Below, piece after piece: positions 35,001 to 49,800 of a DNA stretch of 64,000 nucleotides. The stretch's first letter is position 1, and each line of letters starts with the position of its first letter. The notes below the pieces were generated by a model. That model did no database searches, had not been told where the DNA came from, and saw only the letters and a program-made list of their open reading frames with translations. Source of the stretch: Bagarius yarrelli (Eukaryota; Chordata; Actinopteri; Siluriformes; Sisoridae); the NCBI GenBank assembly GCA_005784505.1, contig VCAZ01000045.1, positions 421,501 to 485,500 on the forward strand, read 5' to 3'. The position numbers were made by a program, and so were the translations under genes.

Positions 35001-38000
35001 TTCACACCAACATCAACAAGGAAATCATTGCTACCTAAAGTTGTGCTTTTTTAGCCTAATGTTAGTAATGTTATGTTATTGATGTCATGTTATTTACCTA
35101 AATTTGATAAAACATTTAAAAACCGAATGCTTAAATGTGTACTAAATGTGTACTGCTGTATTTTTTAGACTGACTTCTTAAATAACTATTTTTTTTCTGC
35201 AAAATTGCAAAAGCGAATTACATTTTTCTAATCTTTAAGCACTTAAAGGTCTTGCTTAGGCGCCTAGTAGGGTCAGCTTGGTGGTGCTGGGAATTAAACC
35301 TATGATATTCGTACCAGCAGTCAAAATATTTTAGGCCTATTGTTAGAAAAACTGAAATGCAAAAAACAATTCAACAATTCAGTCACAGCCATATTGCGGT
35401 TTTGCACTTATTTAACGTACGATGTTGTTTATACAACGAAGGGATTACGTAGACTCACTCAGGTCTATTGCAAAACTAAGGAAGCAAATGCTGAAAACCA
35501 AAACACCTACTCTTACCTGTTAATATTTTATCTATGTTTACTCAGCAGTAGGGCAGGTGAAGGTCTCTTTTCAGGATTGGAGGATTTGCTTTTCCACACC
35601 ATAACTGATGGCCAGGACAGGATTCCCATCTCTCATTTTTTCAGTGTGAGTCAATAATTACATGCACACTATCTACTTTAAAATACAAAGTTAAAAAATA
35701 CTCAAAAGACGCTATTGCATCTCTTACATGAAAATCTATAACTGAAAATTAAGTAACTTTTAATTAGTACCTAGTTCCTACTTGTATTGTAACGCATTAT
35801 GTGCCTAGCTGCCATTTTATTACATACATATGTCTATACGTTAGTTACTTTTATTAACAGTTTGAGTGATTTTCTTTATACAAAGTGTATCACTTTTTAG
35901 GTTTTTCAAATATAATTTAGTCACTATATGCTACTAGTGGTAAATGTAATACTGAATCATAGTAGAATGCAGATGATAAAGTAATATCTGATTGCCTATA
36001 AATATGTCGCATCGAGTGTTCTTTGTTGCACTTACTCAGGCTATTAAAAGAACAGGCCTGTTGACATCTGACCCCCGTCTCCGGGACTGTATGGACAAAC
36101 TGCGGCAAGCTGTTCGAGAATCCAGGGGCGATGTCATGATGGATCACGAACTGTTCCGCAGGTGTGTGTGTCACTCCAAACACTTCAATTATGCGCGCAC
36201 ACGCAAACTTATCTCATACTTCCAATACGCAACCCTTCTTTTTTTTAAATTTCTTTTTCTTAAAAAAAAAGAAGGAAAAAACAGAATACAAAACACATAA
36301 ATAAATAAATAAATAAAAACTTAACACCCCCCCCCCCAATTGTTAATTCAAGTCCGTGCTGCTCAGTCATTTACGTCTGTAAAGTTTAGACTATCCAGTG
36401 TGTTTTCAGTAAAATACTTCACATATATGGAGTGGGATATATGTATCTACTTTCCTATGTATTAACCATTTGGACCAGCTTTTATCAAATTTGTCCATCC
36501 TTAGTTTTAGACAAAAGGTCATTGTCTCCATATCTTACATACACTTTACTGCCAAAAGTTTGTGGTCACCTGAGGATCACAAACAAATGTGATTTTCAAA
36601 AAAACATGTTTTTCTAGATTTATTCCCATTTTGCTGGTCAATTAAGCTTTGCTTTTCTAGCAAGATTTTCCACTATTAGTGAGATCAGACACTAACAACA
36701 GATAAGGAGGTCTGGAGTGCAGTCGGCATTCCAGTTCATCCCAAAGGCGTTCAGTGGTGTTAAAGTTAGGAATTTGTGTTGAACACTTTTTTTTTCGGAA
36801 TTTACCCGACTGATACATCTCTTAATACCACCACTATCACATCAAAATTTTAGAAACCATCAATACTATACAAAACCGCAATATAACACAGCGTGGAATT
36901 ACAGACAGAGAGACATTTCCCCTATTGAGGATAAAAACCATTTTTATTAAAGCAAGAAACCCTGTTAAGACTCCAAACCTCTACACTACAACCGCAACTG
37001 TACCATTTACATCACCTGGAGCAGTTCAGAATCAATATTTATCCAAATATTAATATAATATCACAAAAACATAAAAAAATAAATCAAATATATAATAAAT
37101 TTAAAGGCTGTAAATCAGCGTTACCAGTCGGCAGCACTGGTCTGGAAGTGTTGAAAAACTCTTTCCCAGGCTGAGACAAGCTAGTTATCTTCGGGGTTAG
37201 CCGACCTCTCCTCACAGTGCCTTACTTTTCTGGAAAAGACCGCCTTAAAAACTTATTTTTAAGTATGTCTGAGACCAAGTCAATTTCTGTTCCTCTGTCA
37301 GCCAATTGTGCAGCACTACTGATTCCTACATGGCAGCATGTAGAAACTGAAATCTGATTAGACAAAAAAAGCTAACATCCACATACACATACTGGAAGCA
37401 GTGCAGCAAGAGAATAAACTGTTGGAAATAAATTAATAAAATTGAATGCAACAAATTTAGGTTGATCGCTATGTTTCCTTTATTTTATTAATTAACAGTA
37501 AGGAATTTTCTACTCATTTTATCTAAGCCTACTTCTGATTCGAATACAAGAATAGTGAGTTAAACTATAACTCAACTCATAACACTTTTGACTCTTCATC
37601 AGGTGTGTAGGAGGAAACATCGTCTTGCTCTCCCAAGCTTTCAGAAAGAAATTTATTATTCCAGAGTTTGACTCATTTGTTACTATCATGAATCAGATCT
37701 ATAACCGAGCTAAAGAGCAGCATGAGGGTCGGGTGAGTATTTATCTTTTTCATCAAATCTTGTATTTATTCATGATCTTTATGACCTTTTTTGGTGTGTC
37801 AGGTAGCACACTACATTCCACATCTTGCCAAGTTCAGTCCCAATCTCTGGGGGATTTCTTTGTGCACCGTGGATGGTCAAAGGTAATAGAAATTTTTATT
37901 ATTACATAAAACCTTGTTTGTTTATCTGTGATTTGTTTCACAAATTCTGTCTTCTTAAAAGGCATTCCAAAGGTGACACCAAGCTGCCGTTTTGCCTGCA

Positions 38001-40782
38001 GTCGTGTGTGAAGCCGTTGGAATACGCCATTGCCGTTCACGAGCACGGAACCGAACATGTGCATCGTTATGTAGGAAAAGAGCCCAGTGGGCTAAAGTTC
38101 AACATGCTTTCCCTTGATGACGATGGTGGGCATGAGATTAATGCCTTATCTGTTTTTAGATTAACAAAATAAGGAGAGGAAACTTTACTAATTGGTGGAA
38201 ATTTTTATGTTAGTATTTTGGGTTGAATCTGAATATTATTACTAGTATCACTTTAATATTTATATATTTTTTTTACAAATTAAAAAAATTGTTTAACTAA
38301 ATAAGTGTTATAACTATTCTGGTGTGTCTTACCTGAAAAATAACTATGAAAATTATGGTTAAGGTTTTTTTTCCCTTAAATAACCCTTTTCTAATTTTGG
38401 GCACAATGCCTGACCATGAATACTGTGATTTCTTTTCAGTGTGTGCTCTTGGTACGAATAGACATTTCCCATTTCAAAACGAATTCCTCTAAATTTCTTT
38501 GATGCAGCCGCTTCACCCATCTATACAATATGCAAATGTATTTCCTCTCGTCTCTGGTTCAGTTTCTTACATACATACATGTGCTCGGATTCATCCCTGG
38601 TTCAATTGCTTACGCTATTTGCATACACAAACATGAGCGGTACCTGTATTTTACGATGCAATAATTCTTCTTGTCACCTGCTTATTATTTATGCAGCTTT
38701 TTTAATAATAACTCCTTGCTGCAGTTACAATTTTTGCCCTTTTGATAAATGTGTATACATTTTTGTACATACTCATCAATAAACAAAAGTAATTGCAGGG
38801 CTTTATGGGTGAGCAGTTCAAGATTAAGGGTGTTTAAGGGTTATGTTACAGGTTGTTTGTTTATGTATTTAAATAATTATTTGTATATGTATTAAACATA
38901 TTTTTTTAGATAAACCTCACAATCCCATGGTGAATGCAGGAGCCATTGTTATCAGCTCGCTTATCAAGGTAAACGGATATTCATCTTACTTCTATTGTAG
39001 CTAGTTTCCATCACACTGGCGTGTCACTGACCCAACAATCACCACACTGAATGATTATAACAGTTTGATTCCGCACTGATTTTGTCTGTTTGCCCACAGT
39101 CAAAGAAACGATCAGTCTATGATTTTGATGGTATGTTAATTCTAATAGTGAGAAATAAAAAAGAACAAAAACATCCAGAAAAACACATTTTAGCAAGGTT
39201 TGATTTGCATTTTAATGAGTGAAATAAGTATATGATCTCCTAACAATCAGTAAGATTTTGGGCTCCCAGGTGCCTTTTATAGAGATAACGAGATAGGATT
39301 AGGGACACTCTCTTAAAGGGACTCTCTTAAAAGGACTCTCTTAAAAGGGAGTCTTTTAAAGGGAGTGCTTCTAATGTCAGGTTGTTACCTGTTCACAAAA
39401 GCAGTCAGTCAATCAGATTCCGAACTCTTCACCATGGCATAGACCAAAGAGCTGTTTAAGGATGTCAGGGACAAGATTGTAGACCTACACAAGTACACTG
39501 AAATGAGCTACAAGACCATCGACAAGCAGCTTGATGAGAAGGTGACACAAAATAACTATCAATCTCCCTCTGTCTGGGGCTCTATGCAAGATTTGACCTT
39601 TGTAGTTTTAATGATCATATGAGCAGTGAGGAATCAGCCAAGAACTACAAAAGGATCTTGTCAATGATCTTAAGGCAGCTGGGACCATAGTCACCAAGAA
39701 CAAAATTGGTAACACTCTACGCCGTCAAGGACTGAAATCCACCAGTGCCTGCAAGCTCCTCAAAAAAGCACATGTACAGGCGTGTTTAAAGTTCGCCAAT
39801 GAATATCTGTGTGAATAAGAGGAGAATTGGGTGAAAATGTTGTGGTCACATGAGGCCAAAATCTTTTTGGCTCATTGGGATGAACTCAACTCTCAGTTTT
39901 TGGAGAGGAATGGTGCCTAAGACCCTAAAAACACCATCCCCACAGTCAGTCATGGAGGTGGAAATATTATTCTTTGGGAGGTGTTTTGCTGGACAGCCTG
40001 ACAGCATCAAAAGGACAATGGACAGGGCCATGTACCATTAAATCTTGGTGAAAACCTTCTTAGCTCAGTCAGGTTATTGAAAATGAGTTGTGGATGGGTA
40101 TTCCAGCATGACAATGACCCCAAACACACAGCCAAGGCAACAAATGAGTGGCACAAGACAAAGAACAATAAGGTCCTGGAGAGGCCTATCCAGTTTCCAG
40201 CCCATAATTCCATAGAAAATCTGTGGCGGTAAAACCTTAATGACTTGGAGAGGATCTGCAAAGAGGACTGGGAGGAAATTCCTCCTGAGATGTGTGTAAA
40301 CCTGGTGGCCGGCCACAAGAAACCTCTGAACTCTGCGATTGCCAACAAGGGTTTGCCACCAAGTACCCAGTCTTGTTTTGTAAAGGGGTCAAATATTTAT
40401 TTAATATTTTAGACTGATTAATTTTTTTGACAGTGGGCAAATGTACAAAATGAGCAAATATATATTTTTTATTTTTTTCTGCTGTAGGTGGAAGTGTTGG
40501 CATCTGTCCTGTTAAAAAAACCCCGAAAGACTTTGATATGTCAGGGCAATTACAAAAACATGAACATGCTATCTGCATGAACATGAACATGCTATATTAG
40601 TAGGTTATAAATAGAGAAATAATAATCAACTGTATTACATTTGAATAAATAGCTTTTTTTTTTTTTTTTTTACATTTTTGTGTAAAAGTGCTTTGAGTAT
40701 TTATTGTGCTGTTTGTTAATTGTGTTTTTTTTATCCAGCCTGGGGCCAACAAAGCAGAGAAATTTGACTATGTAAGTAATTT

Positions 40783-40855
<73 letters not shown>

Positions 40856-43800
40856 TTTTTAGAACAAATTGGAGATAATTATTTAAATTCCATTTTAAAT
40901 GACTTACATTTATTTATTTTATACATCTGAGCAATTAGGGGTTAAGGGCTTTGCTCAGGGGCCCAGCAGTGGCAGCTTGGTGGTGCTGGGAATAAAACCC
41001 ACCGTCTTCCAGTTAGCAATCAAACAACTTAGACACCGCACTACCCCTTACCTTATTAAAACACAAACTATGGGAAGAAACAATCATCAAATCAAGAAAC
41101 CCGTGAAGACAATAAGAAAAACCAATTAATGACAAGTCAGGGGTAAAACACATAAGAAGACTCACAGTACGTAACAAACACAGTAGTGAGGGGATTTTAG
41201 TTCTTCAGTTTGTTTCAATGAACTGGTTCAATGAAAACAATTGACGCTCTTATAAGTATAATAAGTAACGACATCATTGGCGATGATGCAAAATCATGAT
41301 ATCAAGTCTATTATTCTGGACCGAGATGAAAATCCACTCAATACATTTAAATATATGAAGTCAGTAATCACATCTTAAGTCAGTTAAAACATTATAATCC
41401 GATACAGGCAGTGAAAGGGACTAACTTAGTCCTCATCAGATCCACTTATGCAAAATCTTGTATGATTTATTTGTTATTAAATAAACGTATGTTTCGTTGA
41501 ATCAGTTATCCAAATGAAGTGGTTCAGTTCAGACGGTGCTGCCAGTCAGTTCTAGTAGGCGCATGAGCAGTATCACCGACTCATTGGTTTTCCAATCGAC
41601 ATGCCCGAATAAAATGTTTCTCAGATCAGTGTACTGTGATCCAAACACCACTCTTGATTTAAGAGCGAGAGTAGCTCTAAATCTACTTTTCTTTTCACAC
41701 CAGTTTATTCAGTGTTCTGGTGGAGTAACTAAATAAATCTGCATGTAAAAAACTAAATAACTTGAGTAATTTCTGGATTAAAAGTGAAACGTTGCAAGTG
41801 ATTCAGTTCCATTTGGTGAAATTGTTCGACTGGTTTACTTGGAAGAATTGGTTGAACAAAGAATATTGTTCACAAACCACAGAACAAAAAAAGTCAAAGT
41901 CTCAGGGTTGCCCCCTGGTGGCCTGGTGGGGTAACGAGCTATGTATCCCATATACATTTTATCCCATACAATTTTTTTTTAAATCAAAAGATTGAGTTAG
42001 AACAAATTTTTACGAAAATTTTTTTTTTTTTTTTTCATTTAAAAAAAAAAAAGAAACATGCAAACAAAAATACTATAACTTTAATAACTTGATATTTTTA
42101 AAGTGTTTAGTGGACAGGGCGCGCTGTGCATCAAAGCCGAACAAAGAATAAAATTAAACAGAAAGAATAAAAATGTATATAATAAGAATTTACGGAATTA
42201 TATATATATATGGGACCTTTAACAACTGAATTACTGTATCCAAACTATCCAATTGTTATTTTATTTATTTTTTATAAAATAAGGTTTTGTAACAAATAGT
42301 CTGTTTTTTTCCAGGTGATGGACTTTGTGAAGAAAATGGCAGGCAGAGAATATGTTGGCTTTAATAATGCCACGTGAGTCCTTAACATTTATCGTCCAGC
42401 TTTGCCTTAAATTCTCTTTATGTTCTTGCCATTGATTTCTGTGTAAAGCAATTTTTGCTTGTAGGTTTCAGTCAGAAAAGGAGACAGGGGACAGAAACTT
42501 TGCGATAGGCTACTACCTGAAAGAGAAAAAGGTTTGTTCTGTAATTGCATTTTTAAACTTTCTTCTTTTTTTTCAACGAAAATGAACAAAATAATTATTG
42601 CTTACCTTTTTGTCATTGCAGTGTTTTCCTCCTGGGGCAGATATGATTGATGCTCTAGACTTCTATTTTCAGGTACACATAACAGAAAATTGTATATGAA
42701 ATGATTGTAAGGTGAATTGAAAAGTAGAGAGGAATCTTGAAAAAAAAAAGATGTCCAGTATGTCCAGACTTCTAAACTTTAGAAATAACTTTTTAAGCGA
42801 GTGTAAGTTGCGGTACTTTAATGTGTAGACTATGATAATCAATTCATATAAACAAGACATAGAAGTTTTGTCACAATTTACTTTACAGAATTTAGCAGAT
42901 TAGACCTAGCAGTAGGTGCTCGCTGGCAGTGGGAATGGCCTCCTGACCTTATAAACTTTTGATTAATAGTCCAGAATCTTAACCATTAAGCTACCATTGC
43001 TATGGAAGTTATTTCTGGTGCTAGCTGGCATTTATCTAATACCCCAATGATTATAATTTATTATTATGATTTAAACATGAAAGTTATCCAGTCAGCTCAC
43101 CTTCATAATAAATGCTCATTAAATGCTTGCTAGTAGGTTACCTAACTATAATATGTACATTTCCTGTCTATTTTACTAGAAACATAGTTATATTTATGCA
43201 GTTTTCCAAACAGCAAATCACATGTCTAAAGCACATGTGTAATTAGTCCAGTGGAAGAGCGACACGTCATGGTGGGTAAGTTGAGCAACCAGGAAGCATA
43301 AAGGCATATAGAGCAGCAAACCAAGTAAGCTTTGAATGCTGAAGTAGCACTGACAAGAATGCCGAGGTATAGCTAGAAAACACATCATCTCGTTCTCTCT
43401 GGGACCGAGGTTTCCTTTAGGAACTCAGGCTGCATCAAAAATGCTATGGGAGTCTGCCATACTGCTAAAAGCGAGCACTCTGAGCCCTGGAGGACTAGAG
43501 TAAGGTCTCAACAACCTTTGTTGAGAGACCAGATACTAGGAGATGCGCCACTTCGTGGGCCATTGGTGCACACCGTCTCATCTCCTCTCTTTCTCTGCTC
43601 GAGAGTGATGGTCTAATTGTGGGCTCTGTGATGTGAAGAGCTGGTAGATGCTTAGGGCTGCTCCCTCCTGACAATCCTATGGATCTGGGAGCAGCACAGT
43701 AGATATCACTTGAATGCTGACACCTGCTTTAATTCCCCCTGAAACTTCTTGACCACTGAATTGCCCAAGAGGCCGGAGGAAGAGGCCGGACGTTCAGGAG

Positions 43801-46800
43801 GAAGGTCTGGTCCTTGTCCTAAATGTCAGGCAAGTTCATTCTGCCATGGACTGGCCGATGGAATAGGCCGACTCCTTAATGGTTCGGAGGGACAGGTATG
43901 TGTATTTTTGCTTCATCCAGGTCCCTAAGCAGGTTGACCTGATATGCCATGGTATGCGGGCAAGCTCCAGCTAACCCAAACTGAGGTGGGTTAGCTACTA
44001 GCACAAAGGTGGTCTTAAGCAGCTTCTACCCAAGATAGTCAGATAGCCCTGCTTTTTCAGCCCTATGATATTTGAGGGTGCTTTTATGACCTTTACATCT
44101 TACTGTGGACACTTAGAAAAAATGAACGGGGCGTTGAGGAGGTTGTATCCTGGCTTTCAGGAAATCTCATCAGCCTTTTTGGAGGAAGATAGATAAGAGG
44201 CCTGGCTAGGGAAAAAGCCAGAATGCATGCTAACACTGCCTGTGCTAGAGCTAGCGAGCTAGCAGGTGAGGAGTGATATCGTTATTTATCTATTTCAGCT
44301 CTCTCTGCTAGCTCGACCTGCAATCCTCACAAGGTTAGTTATGCTGAGCCTCAGCTGCGGCAGGACCAGAGCCATGGGAGCTGTAAACCTGGTTGTTGTC
44401 CTCAAACAACGCCTGGCAGGATTATAAAACGCACAGCGGTAGAAGCTCGCATTTATCAAAGCTAGCCTCTCTGAAAGCTAGCCGTGCATGCTCCAGTCAT
44501 GCTCCGCCTGTAATCTAACGAGAGCCTGGAGAGTGTACACAATCTAAAGCACTTATGACAATGTTTGCTCTTTCTTTTAGACATGATCTTGCCTTCATTG
44601 CATGCAGACAATGCCCTACTGAAGAAAATAAGCTTACGTATGCTGCTGGATATATCTTCATGCTTCCTGGTCAAATACATCATATGGCATGTCGTGTCGC
44701 TCTTCCATTGGACTGATTACACAAAGGCTTCAGATCAAGTTCACATGGATTCATTCCCATAGCTCGAATCCGCAGCTGTTGTTCCTAAAGGAGAACCTCA
44801 TGTGGTCTTCCTCTGTTGTAGACCATCCACTTCCTCTGTTGTAGGCCATTGTAAAGAATTGTAACGGTTGTAAAGAGATATTATTTAAGGATACAGTAAT
44901 TTTCTGTCAGTTTAGACCCTCTAGTTATTATTTTATGCTCTTTCTTATCATTCTGTGTAAACTTTATAGACAAAATTCCCTGTAAAGCAGCAAATTCTAA
45001 AATGCTTATTCCAACCCATCTGTTAAGTGCATCCATGCTGCGGTTAAAGTCACAGGGATTGCACTTTTTCTTTATTATAATATTTGAACATTAAAGAATG
45101 TTTGAAGATAATTTCAGGCTGTTGCTACACGACGCTACATGGATAATTGGAGAGTGACGTTACATTTATTCTATTCTGATAATTAACTGGATAATTTTAT
45201 GTATTGTGCTTTCTATTTATGTGGATGGCGTGTGTATATATATTTATAACAAATGGCAGTAACACTGTCTTGTTTGCAGACTTAATTGGCTTAGCCTTCA
45301 AGTTTAACGCATTTACATTTACAGCATTTGGCATCAGACGCCCTTATCCAGAGCGACTTACATTCATCTCTTTCATACAACTGAACAATTAGAAGCCTGC
45401 ACTGCTTTCTTGGTGAGGCTGGAAATCGAACCCTGTTCTTTCTGGTATCAACACCTTAACCACTGCGCCACCACTTTCCCTAATGATGCAATAATAACTT
45501 ACAGTTGTTTAAGGTTTTAAGACCAGTTAGATAGAAAAGGCCATAAAATACAAGCATTTTGGTCTTCAGTAAAAGATTTGTTTTTTAATATGGTTTCTTT
45601 TCCGAATAAACAATTTTCTATAAACTGACACACTTTAAAATTGTGTGGGGAGGTCAAAGGACAAGCTTTTAACATTTTAGGTCACTTTACAAACACATCT
45701 ATGGTTTTATCTGTGTTTTATTTTTCCTTTAGCTGTGCTCTATCGAAGTGACGTGCGAGTCAGGCAGTGTCATGGCCGCCACACTGGCCAATGGAGGAAT
45801 CTGTCCCATTACAGGCGAGCAAATACTGAGCTCTGAGGCTGTAAGGAACACTCTCAGCCTTATGCACTCGTGCGGCATGTACGACTACTCCGGTTACTTC
45901 GCCTTTCATGTATGTCCCGAATGGATTTGGAAAATATTATGCCAAATTCTATATTTGTTATCATTACAGCATGTGATTAATATGTAAGCTTGTGAAAAAG
46001 CAGGGCTTAATAAATAATAATAAAAATATATACTTATATATGTATTAATGAATCTAATATTTATGTCTTTTTGTTTAAAATAGTAGATTCTGTTTATTAA
46101 TTTGAAAGATATTTGTAACATGCCAGCTTGGTGCTTCTGTGTGGCAGGTGGGATTGCCTGCTAAGTCGCTAAGTCGGGAGTGTCAGGAGCTGTGCTGTTA
46201 GTGGTGCCCAATGTGATGGGGGTCATGTGCTGGTCACCACCCTTGGACAGGCTTGGGAACAGTGTGAGAGGCATCAGTTTCTGTCAGGTCAGTTTAAAAA
46301 CTCTTATTGCTCTTAAATATAAAATGGTCTATTTCAAAGTCATTGTCAGAATTAAATGCTTTAAAATTAAAAAAAATTAAACGGATTTATTCCCTCTATA
46401 AGGGTTGCGAGAAATAAAATGAAATGAGGCGAGATGAGACGCGAAGATGAGATGAGATGGGATAGGATAAGATGAGATGAAATGAGATAAGATAGGATGA
46501 GATGAGATGAGATGAGATGAGATGAAATAGGATTGTATGAGATGAGATGGGATGGGATGGATGGATGGATAAGATATGAAATGAAATGAGATGGGATAGG
46601 ATAATATGAGATGAGATAAGATGAGATGAGATGAGATGAGATGAGATGAGATGCGAGGGGATTGGATAAGATGAGATGGGATGTGATAGGATGGGCTGGG
46701 ATAGGATGAGATGAGATTTTATTTATTTTATTATATTCGTTCTTCTATTTGAAAAAATTTCCATATTATAACAGCGAAAGAATTAAAGACTGAACAACAA

Positions 46801-49800
46801 GAAAGAAAAACAACAGTAAGATTAGTTACAGAATCGAACAAACTAAACCCATTGTGTAATTAGGTTTTATTATTTACCAAATTACACCGCTCAATTGCAA
46901 ACACACTTTATATTATTATTTTTATAAAGCCAATACCATTTTCACCCATTTTCATCCCAAAACAAAAATAACTCAAGCAAAAAAGAACACATTTTGCAAT
47001 TTAATAAGGAACATATAGATTTTTTCAACTCAGCCACTAGTTTTATTTAGGAGCTTCTGTTTATTTGTCTGTTTTAATAAACCTGCAACTCCAAATGAAT
47101 ACTTACACACTTGTTTTCCTTTTTCAACCTTTTAAAATAAAATCTGCCTATAAAATCTACACCACGTAGATCAGAGATTACCACAGCACTACCAGCACCC
47201 TTTTTAAAATTTATTTATTCTTTAATGTTACTGATTACTTTGCCCGGCGATTCAATCACTGTTATTGACACTGATCAGTTTACTATTATACCAATTGTCT
47301 CCTAATCAGACTCGGAGTGTATGCTTTATTAAAAGCAGGCAGGCATTAAACCCTTTAATCCTGTAGATGAACCATACATACCGCTCTATTATTAACTCTT
47401 AAACATAAATGTATGCTTTACAAGTGCCCCATTAAAGTGCTACTGTGTTTTAATAAAATAGTTACTTTTTTAACATTTCTCAATTTAATAAAGCTTTTGT
47501 AAACAGTATGCTGTTTAAAATAAGCTGCGGTATGGATTTTTCTTATTTGCACTTGTTTTACCCAAGACTTTGAGGCAGAAATTTCTGGGAAATCCATTTT
47601 TATTTTATATCATATACACCATATGGCCAAATGTTTATGAACACCTTATCAGCACCCCCATCAGTGTGTTTTCCCCCAAAGTCTGAATAAACCTACCATT
47701 AAAACTATAGACTGATTGTAGACTTTGTCAATGAGCAAACCTACAAAATTACCACGGGATCTAATCATTTTTTCCCATCACTGTAAATGCATGTATACGG
47801 TTAGCAACAATTTTTAAGGTGCAACATTTAAAACTAAGCACGTTTGCCAATACAAGGCTTAATTTGTCTTAAGAAAACATTCCCCACACCATTACACAAC
47901 CACCACCACCCTGCATTGTTGACACAAAGGCTGGAATCTGACTGCAATAGTAATTGGCATTTAGCTGGTAATAGTCTTTGACTGAGAAGTATTAAACCTG
48001 ACATGATTTTTACCACTGAAGCTAATAAAATATATTTTATATCAGACAAGTTCTACACAAATGTTTTCAATAAATAAAATGCACACTATATCTTTGCCAA
48101 ACGTTTGTGAACACCTGACCAACTGATCCATTTGTGGTTTCTCACCAAAATGTTGCTTTAAATGTAAAAGCACACACGCTTGTCTAGAATGTCTTCGTAC
48201 ATTGAAGCATTCCATTATTCTCTCACTGGAACTTGAAGACCCTAACAATCTGCATGTCAGTGACCCTGTGGACAAACCTCTTTGAGTTCCATAAAGACGT
48301 GGTGTGTCCTGGTTGGTGCGGAAGAGTCTTGATTTGGTCTCAACACGAATAAACACCTCTGGGATGAACTGGAACACCGACTGCACCCTAGATCCACTCA
48401 GCCAACATAGCTGCCTGATCTCACTCAATTGTGTCATGTGACACAATTTCGTGTAATATTTGCACTGAAGGCTGGAGGTTGTTATAGGAGTAAGAGTGAG
48501 ACTACATCTGGAATAGGATGATCAAAAACACACAGATGGATTTGAAGGTCAGGTGTTCCAAAACGTTTGTCTATATAGTGTATATACAGGTATAAATATT
48601 AATTTCGTCATTTACTTATGCTGAACTGGAGATGAATTGTTAAATTGACAAAATATCATTCTTGAATCAGTATATTATTTTATCTGTAATTATTTTCACT
48701 TGTTTTCTTGTCTTATAATGATAGATTTAACCTTTTGCATTAACATTTTCTGCAATCAGGAACTGGTGTCCCACTTCAACTTCCATAATTACGACAATCT
48801 GAGACACTTTGTTAAGAAACAGGATCCACGTCGGCAGTCTGGCGACGAAAGGGTGAGACCAAATATATATATTTTGAATTTATTTATGAATTTTAGGACA
48901 ATATTACAAAGAGGAGTACAAAACAGAAAAAAAGCAACTTCATAATTCAATCGGTAAATTATAATAATGATAATATACATATTTAAAAAAACAAACAACA
49001 AATGCTAGAACTAAGATTCAGTCTATGTCCGACAGTAGAACATGTTTCCTGACGTATTGCTTAAAAGGGCCCCAAGCTTTATTCAACTGGCTAGATGGAG
49101 ACCAAATATTTATGATTTTTTGCAAAATTCTACCAACTGGGGGTATTGTCCAGCAGATGGTGCCGTAGCTCTGATACAAAGAATGGAAAGCCTTACTAAT
49201 GCAAAATGTCCAAAAACGCATGTTTAGATTTAGATTTTCCTGCAAAAATGGCATTTTTTAAACATTTAACACCACATTATATATTAAATGCAGTTTAAAA
49301 TAATATAAAAATATATAAAAATAATTTAATTTTTTTTATACAATATCTCTTAGACAAAAAAGTATATATGGTGAGAATAAAGTAGCTGATAACTTTTATT
49401 ATTTTTTGTATTATTATTTTAATTCTGTAATATACATTATACAGTATTTAGGGTATTAAGGAGATTAGATTCAAGATGGTACATAACAAAAATCCCATAA
49501 TAGTCAAAGGGGTCGAGGCTACATACAGGGAACGGTGTTAGTATTAGGTTAGGATCAGGAGCTTTTCTTGGAGGATTCAGGATTTTTCGCTTTATTCTTG
49601 GATATAAGCACATAACGTTTTGCTTTTCGAAAAAAAAAACCTTTCACACCTGATTTGAAGTTGCAGATATTCTGTATTTTTATACCATTAACTAGATTGA
49701 GTTCTTATTATCAATCAGAGGACTGTTATGCCCCAATATGTACTGATGAAATGCACCTGAGCCGAGATTTGCTAGTAATTCCAATAATTCTTGTTGCATT

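Noticed and set aside
39434..40370. Functional transposase
   Set aside because: Multiple stops and deletions, including a stop in the third codon region.
48042..48446. 134-codon minus-strand frame
   Set aside because: Lies wholly in a MITE with inverted ends; same text occurs in other fragments of the family.
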